DNA of 64,000 nucleotides. Source: Curtobacterium sp. MCBA15_009. GTDB taxonomy: Bacteria > Actinomycetota > Actinomycetes > Actinomycetales > Microbacteriaceae. Where the stretch lies: contig NZ_MJGO01000039.1 in the NCBI RefSeq assembly GCF_001864895.1, positions 187,567-251,566 of the forward strand, in the 5' to 3' direction. The notes beneath the pieces are model-generated. The model saw nothing but the letters and a program-made list of their open reading frames with translations. It had not been told where the DNA came from and did not search any database. The position numbers and the translations under genes are program-made. Of the stretch, positions 55,227-64,000 are shown piece after piece. How positions within the stretch are numbered: position 1 is the stretch's first letter; each line of letters starts with the position of its first letter.

Positions 55227-58200
55227 CTAGCCGCGGGTGCGGTGGCCACCCCTGCGGACGCGGCGTGCCAGGCGGGACAGGCCGAGCAGCAGGACCCCGA
55301 GGAGGAGCAGACCGGTCGCCGTCCCGGCGATCGGCGCGACGTCCGCGCCGGTGAAGGCGAGGCCGCCGGTGACCGGGCCGGCCCCGCTCCCGTTCCCGCT
55401 GCCGCTGCCGGGGAGGCCGCCGGTGCCGGTGCCGGGGAGGCCGCCGGTGCCGGTGCCCGGCCCCGCCACCCCGCCCGGCGTGCCCGGTGTGCCCGACGCA
55501 GCGGCTGCGTCGACCGTCACGCTGACCGTCTGCGGCGCCGAGGTCGCGGTCCCCACCGTCTCCGTCACGCGGATCGTGTGCGGCCCGACCGCCATCCGGA
55601 CCACGACCGACCACGCGCCGGTGTCGTCGGCCGTCGTCGTGACGGGGTTCCCGTCGTCGACGACGAGCGTCACGACCGCCCGCGGTTCGGCGGTCCCGGT
55701 GACGCGCCACGCCACCGTGCCGTCGGCCGAGGCCGTGCGGTGCTCGCCCGGTGCCGGCGACGTGATGGCCACCGGTTCGATCGCGTCCACGACGATCCGC
55801 ACCGGCGGAGCCGTCGAGGTCGTGCCGTTGACGGACTGGCTGGCGGTGATCATCCAGTCCCCCTCCGGCACGCGGTCGAACACGACGGTCCAGTCGCCGT
55901 CGTCGTCGGCGGTGGTCGTCCGGACCTGACCGTCGGACAGCGTCACCCGGACGGCGACCCGCGGCGTGGCGTGCCCGGTCACCCGGAACGTCCCCGTGTC
56001 ACCGGGACCGGTCGCCGGGACGAGCTGCCCCGGGACCGGGCTCGTGATGGTGATCGCCGTCGGCTGGGCGACGACCACGGTGATGCCCGTCGTGACCGGC
56101 GCGGAGGTCCGGCCGCCCACGGTCTCGGTCACCGACACGGTGTGGTCGCCCGGCGGGACGTCGCCCACCGTGACGGTCCACGAGCCGTCGTCGCCGGCGG
56201 TCGTCGTCACGGTGTGCCCGTCGACGTCCACCGTGACGACCGCGCCCGGTTCCGCGGTGCCGCGCACCGGCACCGAGGCCGTGGTCCCCGTGGTCGGGAT
56301 CCGCTGCCCGTCGGTCGGGCTGGTGACGGTGACCGGCGCAGCGGCCGTCACGGTGAACCCGACCGCCGCGGCGTCCGTGGTGTCGCCGTCGACGGTCTGC
56401 CGGGCCGTGACGCTGTGCGCGCCCGTGCCGACGTCGGTGACCGTGACCGCCCAGGTGCCGTCGTCGTCCGCGACCGTCGTCACGGCGGTGCCGTCGTCGA
56501 CGCGGACCGTCACCGGTGCGCCCGGTGCGGCCGTGCCGACGACGCGGACGTCCGTCGTCCCGCCGAGGACCCGGTAGGCGGTGCCGTCGACCGGTCGGGT
56601 GATGACGACCGCGGCGGCGGGCGCCACCGCGACGGTGACGGTCCGGACCACCGGGTCCGACGTGGTGCCGCCGACGACCTGGGTGACGGTGACCGTGTGG
56701 TCACCGCGGCCGACCGCGGGCAGCACGGCCGACCAGACCCCGTCCGGGCCGACGGTCGCGGCGACCGCGTCCTCGTCGTCGCGGACGATCCGGACCGTCG
56801 CGCCCGGCTCGCCGCGACCGCTGACCGGGACGGTCGTGGTCGGTGCGCTCGCCGGCACGGTGAACGTCGTCCCGTCGGTCGGCGCCGTGACGGTCAGCGC
56901 CGCGCCCGGTGCCACCGTGAAGGTGCTCCGGACCGGGCCGGACGTCGAGTCCCCCACGGTCTGGGTGGCCCGGACCGTGTGGTCGCCGACACCGAGGTCG
57001 GTGAGCCGCGCACTCCAGGTGCCCGCGTCGGTGGCGGTCACGGAGCGTGCGTCACCGCCGTCCACCGACACCCGCACGGCGGCACCGGCCTGCGCCGCCC
57101 CGGACGCCGTGACGGTCGCGAGCGAGTCGCGCTGGGCGACGCGGACCGTCGACCCGTCCGCCGGGGTCGCGATCGTGATCGGGTCGGCCACGACGACGCG
57201 GACGGTCACCGTCTCCGGCGAGGACTCGGTGTCGCCGACGCGCTGCGTCACGCTCACCGTGGTGGTGCCGGCCGGGACGTCCGGGACGGAGACCGTCCAC
57301 GCGCCGTCGCCGTCCGCCGTGGTCGACGCGGTGTGCCCGTCGCCGAGGTCGACGAGCACGGTCGCTCCCGGCTCGGCCGTCCCGCTCACCGTGATCGTCG
57401 TGGTCGCGTCGCGGTCCGCGACCGTGACCACCTGACCGGCCGTCGGCGAGTCGATCTCGACGGGCGCCGCGGCCTCGACCTCGAACGGCACCCGGACGGG
57501 CTCGGTCGAGGTGGATCCGCCGACCGTCTGGGTCACCTGCACGGTGTGCGGGCCGACGCCGAGCCGTGGGACGTCGACCGTCCACGAACCGTCGTCCCGC
57601 GCCGTGACCTCGACCGGGTCGCGGCGGTCGACGGTCACCGTGACCGTCGCACCCGGCTGGGCGTCGCCGGCCACCGTGACGGTGGTCGTCGCCGCGTCGT
57701 CGGCGACCGTGATCGGGTCGTCCCCGGGCTGCCGGACCGTCAGGGGTGCGGCGGCGAGCACGGACACCGGTCGTTCGACCGCCACGCTCGTGGTGCCGCC
57801 GACCGACTGGGTGACCGAGGCGGTGAACGATCCCCTGGGCACGTCGCGGACGGTCGCCGACCAGTCGCCGTCACCGTCCACCCGAGCCGTGGCGCTGCCG
57901 CCGTCGCCGAGGTCGACCGTGACGGTCGCGCCCGGCTGACCGGTGCCCGCGAAGCGGACGTCCGTGGTCGCGTCGGCGTCGGCGACCGTGACCGTCGTGG
58001 CGTCGGCCGGGGTCGTCACCGCGAGCGGCGCACCGGCGCGCACCGACACCGCGGCGGAGACCGGTGCCGAGGTCCCGCCGCCGACGAGCTGCGTGGCCGT
58101 GACCCGGTGGTCGCCGACCGGGACGTCCCGGAAGGTCACCGCCCAGTCGCCGTCCGCGGTGGCTGCGGTCGTGCGGGTCTCCCCCGTCGACAGGCGGACG

Positions 58201-61200
58201 GTGACCTCCGCACCGGCCTGGGCGCGGCCGCTCGCCCGCACGTCCGCGGTCCCGGACGCGTCGGCGACGGTCAGGACCGCGCCGTCGGCCGGGGTCACGA
58301 GCGTCAGGCGGGTGCCGGCCCGCACCGTGACGGTCTGCGCCGGAGCGGAGGCGGTGGTGCCGCCGACCGTCTGGCTCGCGGTCAGCGACACCGCGCCCAC
58401 CCCCACCCCGGGGAACGTGACCGTCCAGGCCCCGTCGCCGTCGGCGGTGGTCGTCATGGTGGTGTCACCGAGCCGCACGGCGACCGGGGCACCGGCCGAG
58501 GCCGTGCCGGTCACGGCGACGTCGCGCGTCGCGTCGGCGTCCGGCACGAGCAGCACGGCTCCGGCGTCGGGTGTGCTGACCCGCACCGGCGGGGCCGCGT
58601 CGAGCTCGATCGTCCGGTCGACGGGGTCGGAGGTGCGCGGGTCGGAGACGGTGCCCGGCAGGGTCTGCGTCACCGACACCGGGTGCGACCCGACGCCGAG
58701 GTCCGGCAACGACACCGTCCAGGTGCCGTCGTCGCCGATCGTCGTGCGCTGGTCGGCGAACCCGTCGCCGGTCACCCGGACCGTGGCGCCGGGCTGGCCG
58801 GCGCCGGTCAGGGTGACGTCGCGCTGCACGTCCGGACCGGCGACCAGGATCGGGTCCGTCCCCGGTCCGGTGACCGTCAGGGCGCTCGCCGTGTCGACGG
58901 TGAACGTCGTCGGGACCGCGGTCGTCGTCACCCCGTCGACCTCCTGCGACGCCGTCACGGTGCGGTCGCCGGTCGGTGCGAGGCCGTCGAGGACCACCCG
59001 CCACGCGCCCGCTGCGTCCGCGGTCGTGGTGGCACGTATGCCGGGTCCGGCGGAGACCACGACGGTCGCACCGGGCTCCGCGGTGCCGGTGACCGGGACG
59101 GTGGCCGTGGCGTCGCCGTCGACCACGACGAAGCGGGAGCCGCTCGCCGGGGAGTCGATCACGACGCCGGTGCCCGGCACGACGGTGAAGTCGCGCGTGA
59201 CGACCGGGCCGTCGGTCCCCGTGACGGTCTCGACCGCGCGGACGGTGTGCTCGCCGATGCCGAGCGGGCTGCTCGGGAGCACCCAGTTGCCCTCGGTGTC
59301 GACCACGACCCGGACCGGGTCGCCGTCGTCGACGGTGACCGCGACGGTCGCGCCCGGTTCCGCCGTGCCGCGGACCACGACGTCCGCCGTGCCGTCGGTG
59401 CCCGCGGGGACCTGCTGCGCGGCCCCCGGTGCCTCGACGACGAGCGCGGCGCCGGCGGCGACGGTCAGGTCGCGCTCGACGGGAGCGGACGTCTCGCCGT
59501 CGACCGTCTGGGTGACGGCGGCGGTGTGGTCGCCCGTGGCGACCGACGGCAGCGTGAGCGACCAGTCGCCCTGTGCGTCGGCCCGGGTGGTGCGGGTGTC
59601 GCCGTCGTCGAGGACGACGTCGATCCGTGCCCCCGGCTGCGCGGTGCCCCGGACGGTGACGTCGACGACGGAGTCGTCGGTCGCCACCCGGACGGTCGCG
59701 CCCTGGGTCGGCGTGGTGACGGCGAGCGGAGCACCCGCCTGCACCGTCACGACCTGCCGGACCGCCGACCCGGTGGTCCCGCCGACGGTCTGCGTCGCGG
59801 TGACGGTGTACCGCCCGACGGGGACGTCCTCGACCGTCGTGGCCCAGGACCCGTCCGCCAGCGCGGTGGTGGTCGCGGTGAGACCGTCGCCGAGCGACAC
59901 CCGGACCGCGGCGCGCGGCTCGGCCGTGCCCGTCAGGTCGAGGTCGGTCGTCGTGTCGGCGTCGAGGACCGTGACCACGTCGCCGTCGTCGGGCGACGTG
60001 ACCACGAGCGGGTCGCCGGCGGCGACGGAGAAGGTCGAGGTGACCGGCGCCGAGGTGGCGCCGTCGACGGTCTGCCGCGCCGTGACGGTGCGGTCGCCGA
60101 CCGGCACGCCGACGAAGGTCGTCGTCCACCGGCCGTCGCCGTCCGCGTCGACGTCGCTCGTGAACGAGCCGCCGATGCCGACGTGCACCCGGGCGTCGGG
60201 TGCCGCCGAACCGCTCACCGTGACCGGCGTCGTCGACGAGTCGTCCGCGACCGTGACGGTCGAGCCGTCGACCGGTGCGTCGACGGTGAGCGCCGGTGCG
60301 GCGGTGACCGTGACCGTGCGGTCGACCGGTTCGCTCGTCGAGCCACCGGTCGTCTGGGTCACGTGGGCCGTCCAGCGCCCGGCGGGCACGTCCGCCACCG
60401 TGGCCGACCACGAGCCGTCGCTGTTCGCGGTCGTCGTCGCGGTGCGGCCGTCGCCGAGGTCGACGTCGACCCGGGCACCGGCCTGCGCCGTGCCGGAGAA
60501 CGCGATCGACCGGATGTCGCCGACGAGCGGGAGGTCCTGGCCCTCGGTCGGACGGTCGACGGTCAGGTCCGCGGCGGCGACGACCCGGAAGGCCCGGGTG
60601 ACGGCTGCCGACGTGCTGTCACCGACGGTCTGGGTCACCCGTGCGGTCTGGTCCCCCACCGGGACGCTCGGGACGGTGACGCTCCACGCGCCGCTGCCGT
60701 CGGCGGTGCCCGACGCGGTCAGGCCGCCGCCGAGGTCCACGTCGATGCCCGCGTTCGCGGTCGCCGTGCCGGTCAGGGTCACCGGGGCGGTGGTGCCCGT
60801 GGTGGTGAAGGTCTGGCCGGCCGTCGGGCTGGTGACCACCAGCGCGCGCTGGGCGACCACGGAGAAGGACTGCGTCGTCGTCACGGCCGCCGCACCGGCG
60901 ACGGTCTGCGTCGCGGTCACGGTCTGGTCGCCGGTCGGCACGCCGGGGACGGTGGTCGTCCAGCTGCCGTCCGCGGCCACCGTGGCGGCGCCGGTGCGGC
61001 CACCGCCGAGGTCGAGTGCGATCGAGCCGCCGGGTTCGCCGGTGCCGCTCACCCGGATGGTGCGGGTCGACGTCGCGGACGGGACGCTGAACTGCTGGCC
61101 CGCCGTCGGGGCGGTGATCGTCGGCGGCGTGACCGCCGCGGCGCGGACCGTCGAGGTGGCGAGGTCCACGGTGGCGACGTCCGGTCCGGGCAGCACCGAG

Positions 61201-62777
61201 AGCCGCAGCGCGTGCACGCTCCGCGCTCCGGGGTCGTACCCGCGCGGGTCGCGGAAGCCGGTGGTGGCGTCCTGGGCGTTGACGGTCAGGTCGATCACCT
61301 GGCGGAGCAGCAGCACCACGGGTGCGAGTGCCGTGGAGACCCCGGTCGTCGTCGCGGTGAGCGTCGTGCCGAGGCCGGTCAGGGCGTCCCCGGTGACGAG
61401 CGGCCGCACGATCGTCTGCAGTGCGGGGACGACGACGGAGTTCACCGCCGGGGCGAGCAGGGTGGCCAGCGTCGTCAGGCCGAGCGGTCCGCGCGTGGCG
61501 GTGACCGTGGCCGTCGCGGCGCCGGTGCCGGCGAGGTCCCCGAGCGTGGTGTCGGCGCGCAGTGCGAGTCCGGTGAGGGGCGCGCCCGCGAGCGAGACGT
61601 TCGCGGTGACGTCGACGGTCACCGGGGTCGCGTTGATCGTGCTGACGACCGCGGTCTGCAGCGCGGCCGGCAGCCGCGTGCCGAGGATCGTCGTGATGCT
61701 GCGGTTGATCGAGTCGACGGCCGCCGCGGTGAGCACCGGGGTGTTCGCGGGCTGCCCGTTCAACGTCGTCAGGTCGTCGAGGTCGACCGTGATCGAGCCG
61801 GTGGACGGGGTGATGGTGACCGCCCCGTCCGTCAGCGGCTGCTGGAGCACGCGGGTGAGCGTGTCGCGCAGGTCGAGGTCGACGGTCGCCCGGACCGTCG
61901 TGCCGTTCACGGTGACGAGTCCGAGGGCCGTCCCCCGCAGCAGGCGCTGCAGCTGGGCGGTCAGCGCGGTCGTGGTGCCCGCCAGTGCCCCGTCGGCTCC
62001 GACCGTGGCGTCCACCCGGTCGGAGAACGTGCCGAGGTCGCTCCCCAGCGACGTGGTGAGCGCCGCCACCGCGGGGCTCGTGAACCCCAGGCTCGCGTCG
62101 GCGATGCGGTAGTCGGACGTGGTCTCGACCGTCGCGCCGCGCGTGGTCTGCAGGCGCGAGGCGAGCGCACCGACCCGCAGCTGCGACCGCGACAGCAGCG
62201 TCGCGTCCGCGCCGACGCGCGAGAAGAGCGGCTGGAGGTCGAGGGTGGCCGCGCCCGTGCCGGACCCGGTGCCGACCCCGATGCCGCCGTCGTTGGTCAG
62301 CAGGCCGGACGACGCCGTCGCCCCGCCCGCCGCCGTGGTGGCGTACTGCCCGTCGACCCCGAGGGTGAGCAGGCCGTTCGGTCCGAGCAGGTCGACGTCG
62401 TTGCCGAGGTCGACGCCGACCGTGCGCAGGGCTTCGAGGTCCAGGGGCTGGTTCGCCGTCCCGCCGCCTCCGGTGGCGCTGCGGTTCGAGTAGGCGCCGC
62501 CGAGCTGCACGATGCCGTCGGCGTCGACGATGCCGGATCCGCTGAGCAGCACCCCCTCGGCCTCGGCGACGTCGTTCTGCGCCGCCGCCGCGGGCTGGAT
62601 GACCGCGAGTGCCGCGACGAGCGCCGCCACGGTGGCGACGACCCCTCCGCGCAGCAGCAGTCGCCGATCGCCCGGTGCTCGTCGTCGAGCCCGGCCGTCG
62701 GTGCCGATGATCCGTCGTGTCCGTTCGTCCGCTCGTGTGGGTACGGAGGTACCACGGAGCGACGCGTGCCTGCGCAT
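55227..62777 (-). CDS. Giant cell-wall protein, choice-of-anchor G plus 20 Ig-like repeats
   Basis: 2,516 aa. Signal peptide with hydrophobic GGVVATVAALVAALAVIQPAAAA (split; cleavage near residue 66). Residues about 70-545 match the actinobacterial choice-of-anchor G domain (AEGVLLSGSGIVDADG, SGLLTNDGG). From about 560 to 2,430 I count 20 Ig-like modules of about 88-95 aa, each opening with (I/V)xxP-x-x-G and carrying VTGTAxPGAxV and DGxWxxxVxxVPxGxxxVxVTQ. C-terminal LAFTG, membrane helix and RRVRRGG: a class E sortase-type anchor. An adhesin or stalk-like surface protein. Confidence 0.85.
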   Translation of the reverse strand: MRRHASLRGTSVPTRADERTRRIIGTDGRARRRAPGDRRLLLRGGVVATVAALVAALAVIQPAAAAQNDVAEAEGVLLSGSGIVDADGIVQLGGAYSNRSATGGGGTANQPLDLEALRTVGVDLGNDVDLLGPNGLLTLGVDGQYATTAAGGATASSGLLTNDGGIGVGTGSGTGAATLDLQPLFSRVGADATLLSRSQLRVGALASRLQTTRGATVETTSDYRIADASLGFTSPAVAALTTSLGSDLGTFSDRVDATVGADGALAGTTTALTAQLQRLLRGTALGLVTVNGTTVRATVDLDLRDTLTRVLQQPLTDGAVTITPSTGSITVDLDDLTTLNGQPANTPVLTAAAVDSINRSITTILGTRLPAALQTAVVSTINATPVTVDVTANVSLAGAPLTGLALRADTTLGDLAGTGAATATVTATRGPLGLTTLATLLAPAVNSVVVPALQTIVRPLVTGDALTGLGTTLTATTTGVSTALAPVVLLLRQVIDLTVNAQDATTGFRDPRGYDPGARSVHALRLSVLPGPDVATVDLATSTVRAAAVTPPTITAPTAGQQFSVPSATSTRTIRVSGTGEPGGSIALDLGGGRTGAATVAADGSWTTTVPGVPTGDQTVTATQTVAGAAAVTTTQSFSVVAQRALVVTSPTAGQTFTTTGTTAPVTLTGTATANAGIDVDLGGGLTASGTADGSGAWSVTVPSVPVGDQTARVTQTVGDSTSAAVTRAFRVVAAADLTVDRPTEGQDLPLVGDIRSIAFSGTAQAGARVDVDLGDGRTATTTANSDGSWSATVADVPAGRWTAHVTQTTGGSTSEPVDRTVTVTAAPALTVDAPVDGSTVTVADDSSTTPVTVSGSAAPDARVHVGIGGSFTSDVDADGDGRWTTTFVGVPVGDRTVTARQTVDGATSAPVTSTFSVAAGDPLVVTSPDDGDVVTVLDADTTTDLDLTGTAEPRAAVRVSLGDGLTATTTALADGSWATTVEDVPVGRYTVTATQTVGGTTGSAVRQVVTVQAGAPLAVTTPTQGATVRVATDDSVVDVTVRGTAQPGARIDVVLDDGDTRTTRADAQGDWSLTLPSVATGDHTAAVTQTVDGETSAPVERDLTVAAGAALVVEAPGAAQQVPAGTDGTADVVVRGTAEPGATVAVTVDDGDPVRVVVDTEGNWVLPSSPLGIGEHTVRAVETVTGTDGPVVTRDFTVVPGTGVVIDSPASGSRFVVVDGDATATVPVTGTAEPGATVVVSAGPGIRATTTADAAGAWRVVLDGLAPTGDRTVTASQEVDGVTTTAVPTTFTVDTASALTVTGPGTDPILVAGPDVQRDVTLTGAGQPGATVRVTGDGFADQRTTIGDDGTWTVSLPDLGVGSHPVSVTQTLPGTVSDPRTSDPVDRTIELDAAPPVRVSTPDAGAVLLVPDADATRDVAVTGTASAGAPVAVRLGDTTMTTTADGDGAWTVTFPGVGVGAVSLTASQTVGGTTASAPAQTVTVRAGTRLTLVTPADGAVLTVADASGTADVRASGRAQAGAEVTVRLSTGETRTTAATADGDWAVTFRDVPVGDHRVTATQLVGGGTSAPVSAAVSVRAGAPLAVTTPADATTVTVADADATTDVRFAGTGQPGATVTVDLGDGGSATARVDGDGDWSATVRDVPRGSFTASVTQSVGGTTSVAVERPVSVLAAAPLTVRQPGDDPITVADDAATTTVTVAGDAQPGATVTVTVDRRDPVEVTARDDGSWTVDVPRLGVGPHTVQVTQTVGGSTSTEPVRVPFEVEAAAPVEIDSPTAGQVVTVADRDATTTITVSGTAEPGATVLVDLGDGHTASTTADGDGAWTVSVPDVPAGTTTVSVTQRVGDTESSPETVTVRVVVADPITIATPADGSTVRVAQRDSLATVTASGAAQAGAAVRVSVDGGDARSVTATDAGTWSARLTDLGVGDHTVRATQTVGDSTSGPVRSTFTVAPGAALTVTAPTDGTTFTVPASAPTTTVPVSGRGEPGATVRIVRDDEDAVAATVGPDGVWSAVLPAVGRGDHTVTVTQVVGGTTSDPVVRTVTVAVAPAAAVVITRPVDGTAYRVLGGTTDVRVVGTAAPGAPVTVRVDDGTAVTTVADDDGTWAVTVTDVGTGAHSVTARQTVDGDTTDAAAVGFTVTAAAPVTVTSPTDGQRIPTTGTTASVPVRGTAEPGAVVTVDVDGHTVTTTAGDDGSWTVTVGDVPPGDHTVSVTETVGGRTSAPVTTGITVVVAQPTAITITSPVPGQLVPATGPGDTGTFRVTGHATPRVAVRVTLSDGQVRTTTADDDGDWTVVFDRVPEGDWMITASQSVNGTTSTAPPVRIVVDAIEPVAITSPAPGEHRTASADGTVAWRVTGTAEPRAVVTLVVDDGNPVTTTADDTGAWSVVVRMAVGPHTIRVTETVGTATSAPQTVSVTVDAAAASGTPGTPGGVAGPGTGTGGLPGTGTGGLPGSGSGNGSGAGPVTGGLAFTGADVAPIAGTATGLLLLGVLLLGLSRLARRVRRGGHRTRG

Positions 62778-62972
62778 GCGTGTCTCTCATCCTGGCGGGC
62801 GCACCCGCCACCTGATCCGGATTCCCCCGCTGGTGAGACGGGAGAGGTCGGGACCCTGGTTGGGGGTCCGTGGAGGGATCGTCGCACACGGACGGCCGGC
62901 TTGTCAGCCCCCTGCGTTACCCCTACAGGGGGCACAGCCCGGATGGCCCCCGGAGCGAGGAGGACCAGGACG

Positions 62973-63092
62973 CGAGATCAGCGCAGCCCCGGTCACCCAC
63001 CCCCGGAACGAGAAGACTCCTCACGCACCCGCTCTCGAGATGAGCGCAGCCCCGGTTACCCCCCGGAACGAGAAGACTCCTCACGCACCCGC
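62973..63092. repeat. Tandem repeat of 60-63 bp overlapping SRP RNA 3' arm
   Basis: The 32-base string at 63001-63032 recurs identically at 63061-63092, and the preceding CGAGAT(C/G)AGCGCAGCCCCGGT also recurs (62973 and 63036). The right copy forms the 3' arm of the SRP RNA; the left copies lie downstream of its end. The 63/60 difference is a 3-bp CAC insertion. Confidence 0.85.
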
Positions 63093-63163
63093 CAGAGCCC
63101 GGTTACCCTTGCTGCGTTTCCGCCCTGGGGGAGTTGGCCTGGATGGCGTCACGTGAGGAGCCG
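63070..63163 (-). ncRNA. ffs: Signal recognition particle RNA (small bacterial type)
   Basis: Minus-strand RNA with the universal domain IV: CAGG-GCG-GAAA-CGC-AGCA, i.e. the conserved asymmetric loop next to a GNRA tetraloop. Outer stem CTCCTCACG/CGTGAGGAG (63152-63160 and 63077-63085) and CGCCA/TGGCG close the hairpin. A TAGACT -10-like element (63170-63175) sets the start near 63163. The location within the dnaX-recR neighbourhood agrees with ffs position in other bacteria. It binds Ffh to target membrane proteins. Confidence 0.9.
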
Positions 63164-63202
63164 CAGAGCAGTCTACCGGATGGCAGGAGCAGGATCGGAC
63201 AC

Positions 63203-63877
63203 ATGAAGATCGCCATCGCCGGAGGACACGGCCAGATCGCCCTGCTCCTCGCCCACCAGATCACCGACGCCGGACACGACGCCGTCGCCATCGTCCGCAA
63301 CCCCGCGCACGTCTCCGACGTCGAGCAGCAGGGCGCCCGGGCGATCGTGGCGGACCTGGAGCAGCTCGGCGACGACGAGCTCGCGTTGCGGCTGCGCGGT
63401 GTCGACGCCGTGGTGTTCGCCGCCGGTGCCGGGCCGGGCAGCGGCGCCGAGCGCAAGCTGTCCGTCGACCGCGACGCCGCGATCCTGCTCGCGGACGCCG
63501 CCGAGCGGGCGGGCATCGAACGCTACGTGATGGTGTCGGCGATGGCGGCGGACACGTACGACCCGGAGCTCGCGGTCGTGCCGGCGAAGGACGACGACGC
63601 CGTGTTCCAGGTCTACCTGCGGGCGAAGGCCGAGGCGGACGCGAACCTGCGCGCACGCCGCCTGCGGTGGACGATCGTCCGGCCGGGTGCGCTCGTGGAC
63701 ACCCCGCCGCAGGGCACGGTCGACGTCGGTCGGACGGTCCCCCGCGGGTCGGTCACGCGGGCGGACGTCGCCACCGTCGTGCTGCACGCGCTGCTCGACG
63801 ACACCGCGGTCGGCGTGCAGTTCGAGGTCACGAACGGCAACACCCCGATCCCCGCGGCGCTCGACGCCCTGCGCTGA
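63203..63877 (+). CDS. NAD(P)-binding Rossmann-fold oxidoreductase (atypical SDR)
   Basis: 224 aa, ATG after GAGCAGGATCGG. N-terminal GGHGQIALLLAHQITDAGH (nucleotide-binding glycines, 7-12), VDAVVFAAGAGPGSG, YVMVSAMAADTYDP and RWTIVRPGALVDTPPQG fit NmrA/YwnB-like NAD(P)H-binding proteins. These may be reductases or redox sensors; no catalytic Tyr-x3-Lys pair of classical SDRs is evident. Divergent from ffs with 40 bp between. Confidence 0.9.
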   Translation: MKIAIAGGHGQIALLLAHQITDAGHDAVAIVRNPAHVSDVEQQGARAIVADLEQLGDDELALRLRGVDAVVFAAGAGPGSGAERKLSVDRDAAILLADAAERAGIERYVMVSAMAADTYDPELAVVPAKDDDAVFQVYLRAKAEADANLRARRLRWTIVRPGALVDTPPQGTVDVGRTVPRGSVTRADVATVVLHALLDDTAVGVQFEVTNGNTPIPAALDALR

Positions 63878-63906
63878 TCCTCCGGCCGCGCCCCGGTACG
63901 GTCGTC

Positions 63907-63947
63907 GCGCCCCGGTGCGTCGGGGCGCGATGACCGCACCGGGGCGC
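63907..63947 (+). terminator. Hairpin after oxidoreductase gene
   Basis: GCGCCCCGGTGCG pairs perfectly with its 13-nt complement across a 15-nt loop. No T-tract. The remaining bases to the window end hold GC-rich repeats but no gene start that I can support. Confidence 0.6.
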
Positions 63948-64000
63948 GAAGCGACGGCACGGCGCGGCACCGCGAAGCGGCGCGCCCGCCTGGACGGCCG

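Larger units (their letters stand above)
62778..63202. other. Intergenic region holding SRP RNA and tandem repeats
   Basis: 425 bp between divergent genes. It contains the SRP RNA (63070-63163, minus), 60-63-bp tandem repeats next to it (62973-63092), and about 195 bp upstream of the surface gene with a GTTGGGGGTCC-type patch, no coding frame. Confidence 0.7.

Noticed and set aside
55227..62777. Regular repeats considered as a CRISPR array
   Set aside because: The period is about 270 bp, the repeats are coding and diverged, and no spacer pattern or cas genes are present.
55128..63206. 2,692-codon plus-strand open frame opposite the surface protein
   Set aside because: It is the antisense shadow of the Ig-repeat gene, extends over the SRP RNA and has no signal, domain or ribosome-binding site.

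Overview
This window comes from a very GC-rich actinobacterium. Gene content (6C RNA beside a tad locus, class-E-sortase-type LAxTG surface protein, Rv2578c-type radical SAM protein, choice-of-anchor G protein) fits Microbacteriaceae. Curtobacterium or a close relative is my best guess, but that is inference from gene order and style, not a database match.

Bases 1 to about 23,650 are the right part of a siphovirus-type prophage. The order is terminase small (cut by the window edge) and large subunits, portal, MuF-like protein, scaffold, P22-type coat protein, four head-tail connectors, major tail protein, tail chaperones with a -1 frameshift, a 1,248-aa tape measure carrying an M15 peptidase signature, Dit/Tal-like tail-tip proteins, fibre, then M15 endolysin, holin and two further membrane proteins. 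After a strong bidirectional terminator (about 20,960) the strand flips to small accessory genes: TM2 protein, DUF4236 protein, a GNAT toxin-like protein with a small overlapping partner, two short paralogous proteins and a zinc-ribbon protein. The prophage meets the 3' end of tRNA-Thr(CGT), the probable integration site. Integrase and repressor are not in the window and presumably lie to the left.

From about 23.65 kb on the sequence is host chromosome. A TetR regulator precedes holB-tmk-topA and a compact tad (Flp-type) secretion locus, all read leftward. Upstream of tadA lies a 6C small RNA with two C6-loop hairpins. Next come acsA, RidA and DUF4177 proteins, a class A PBP with PASTA domains overlapping a metallophosphoesterase gene, tRNA-Pro(CGG), and a soluble histidine kinase/response regulator pair.

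From 40.9 to 52.3 kb the genes are leftward: LLM oxidoreductase; a cluster of thymidine kinase, LuxR-type regulator, a kinase-like membrane protein without a visible phospho-acceptor His, and a sensor kinase; radical SAM protein; malate:quinone oxidoreductase; asd and lysC; recR and dnaX. Then comes a 2,516-aa cell-wall protein with 20 Ig-like repeats, the SRP RNA gene with a 60-63-bp tandem repeat overlapping its 3' arm, and an NAD(P)-binding protein. Many neighbouring genes overlap by 1-4 bp (GTGA or TGATG), so several tightly coupled operons are expected.
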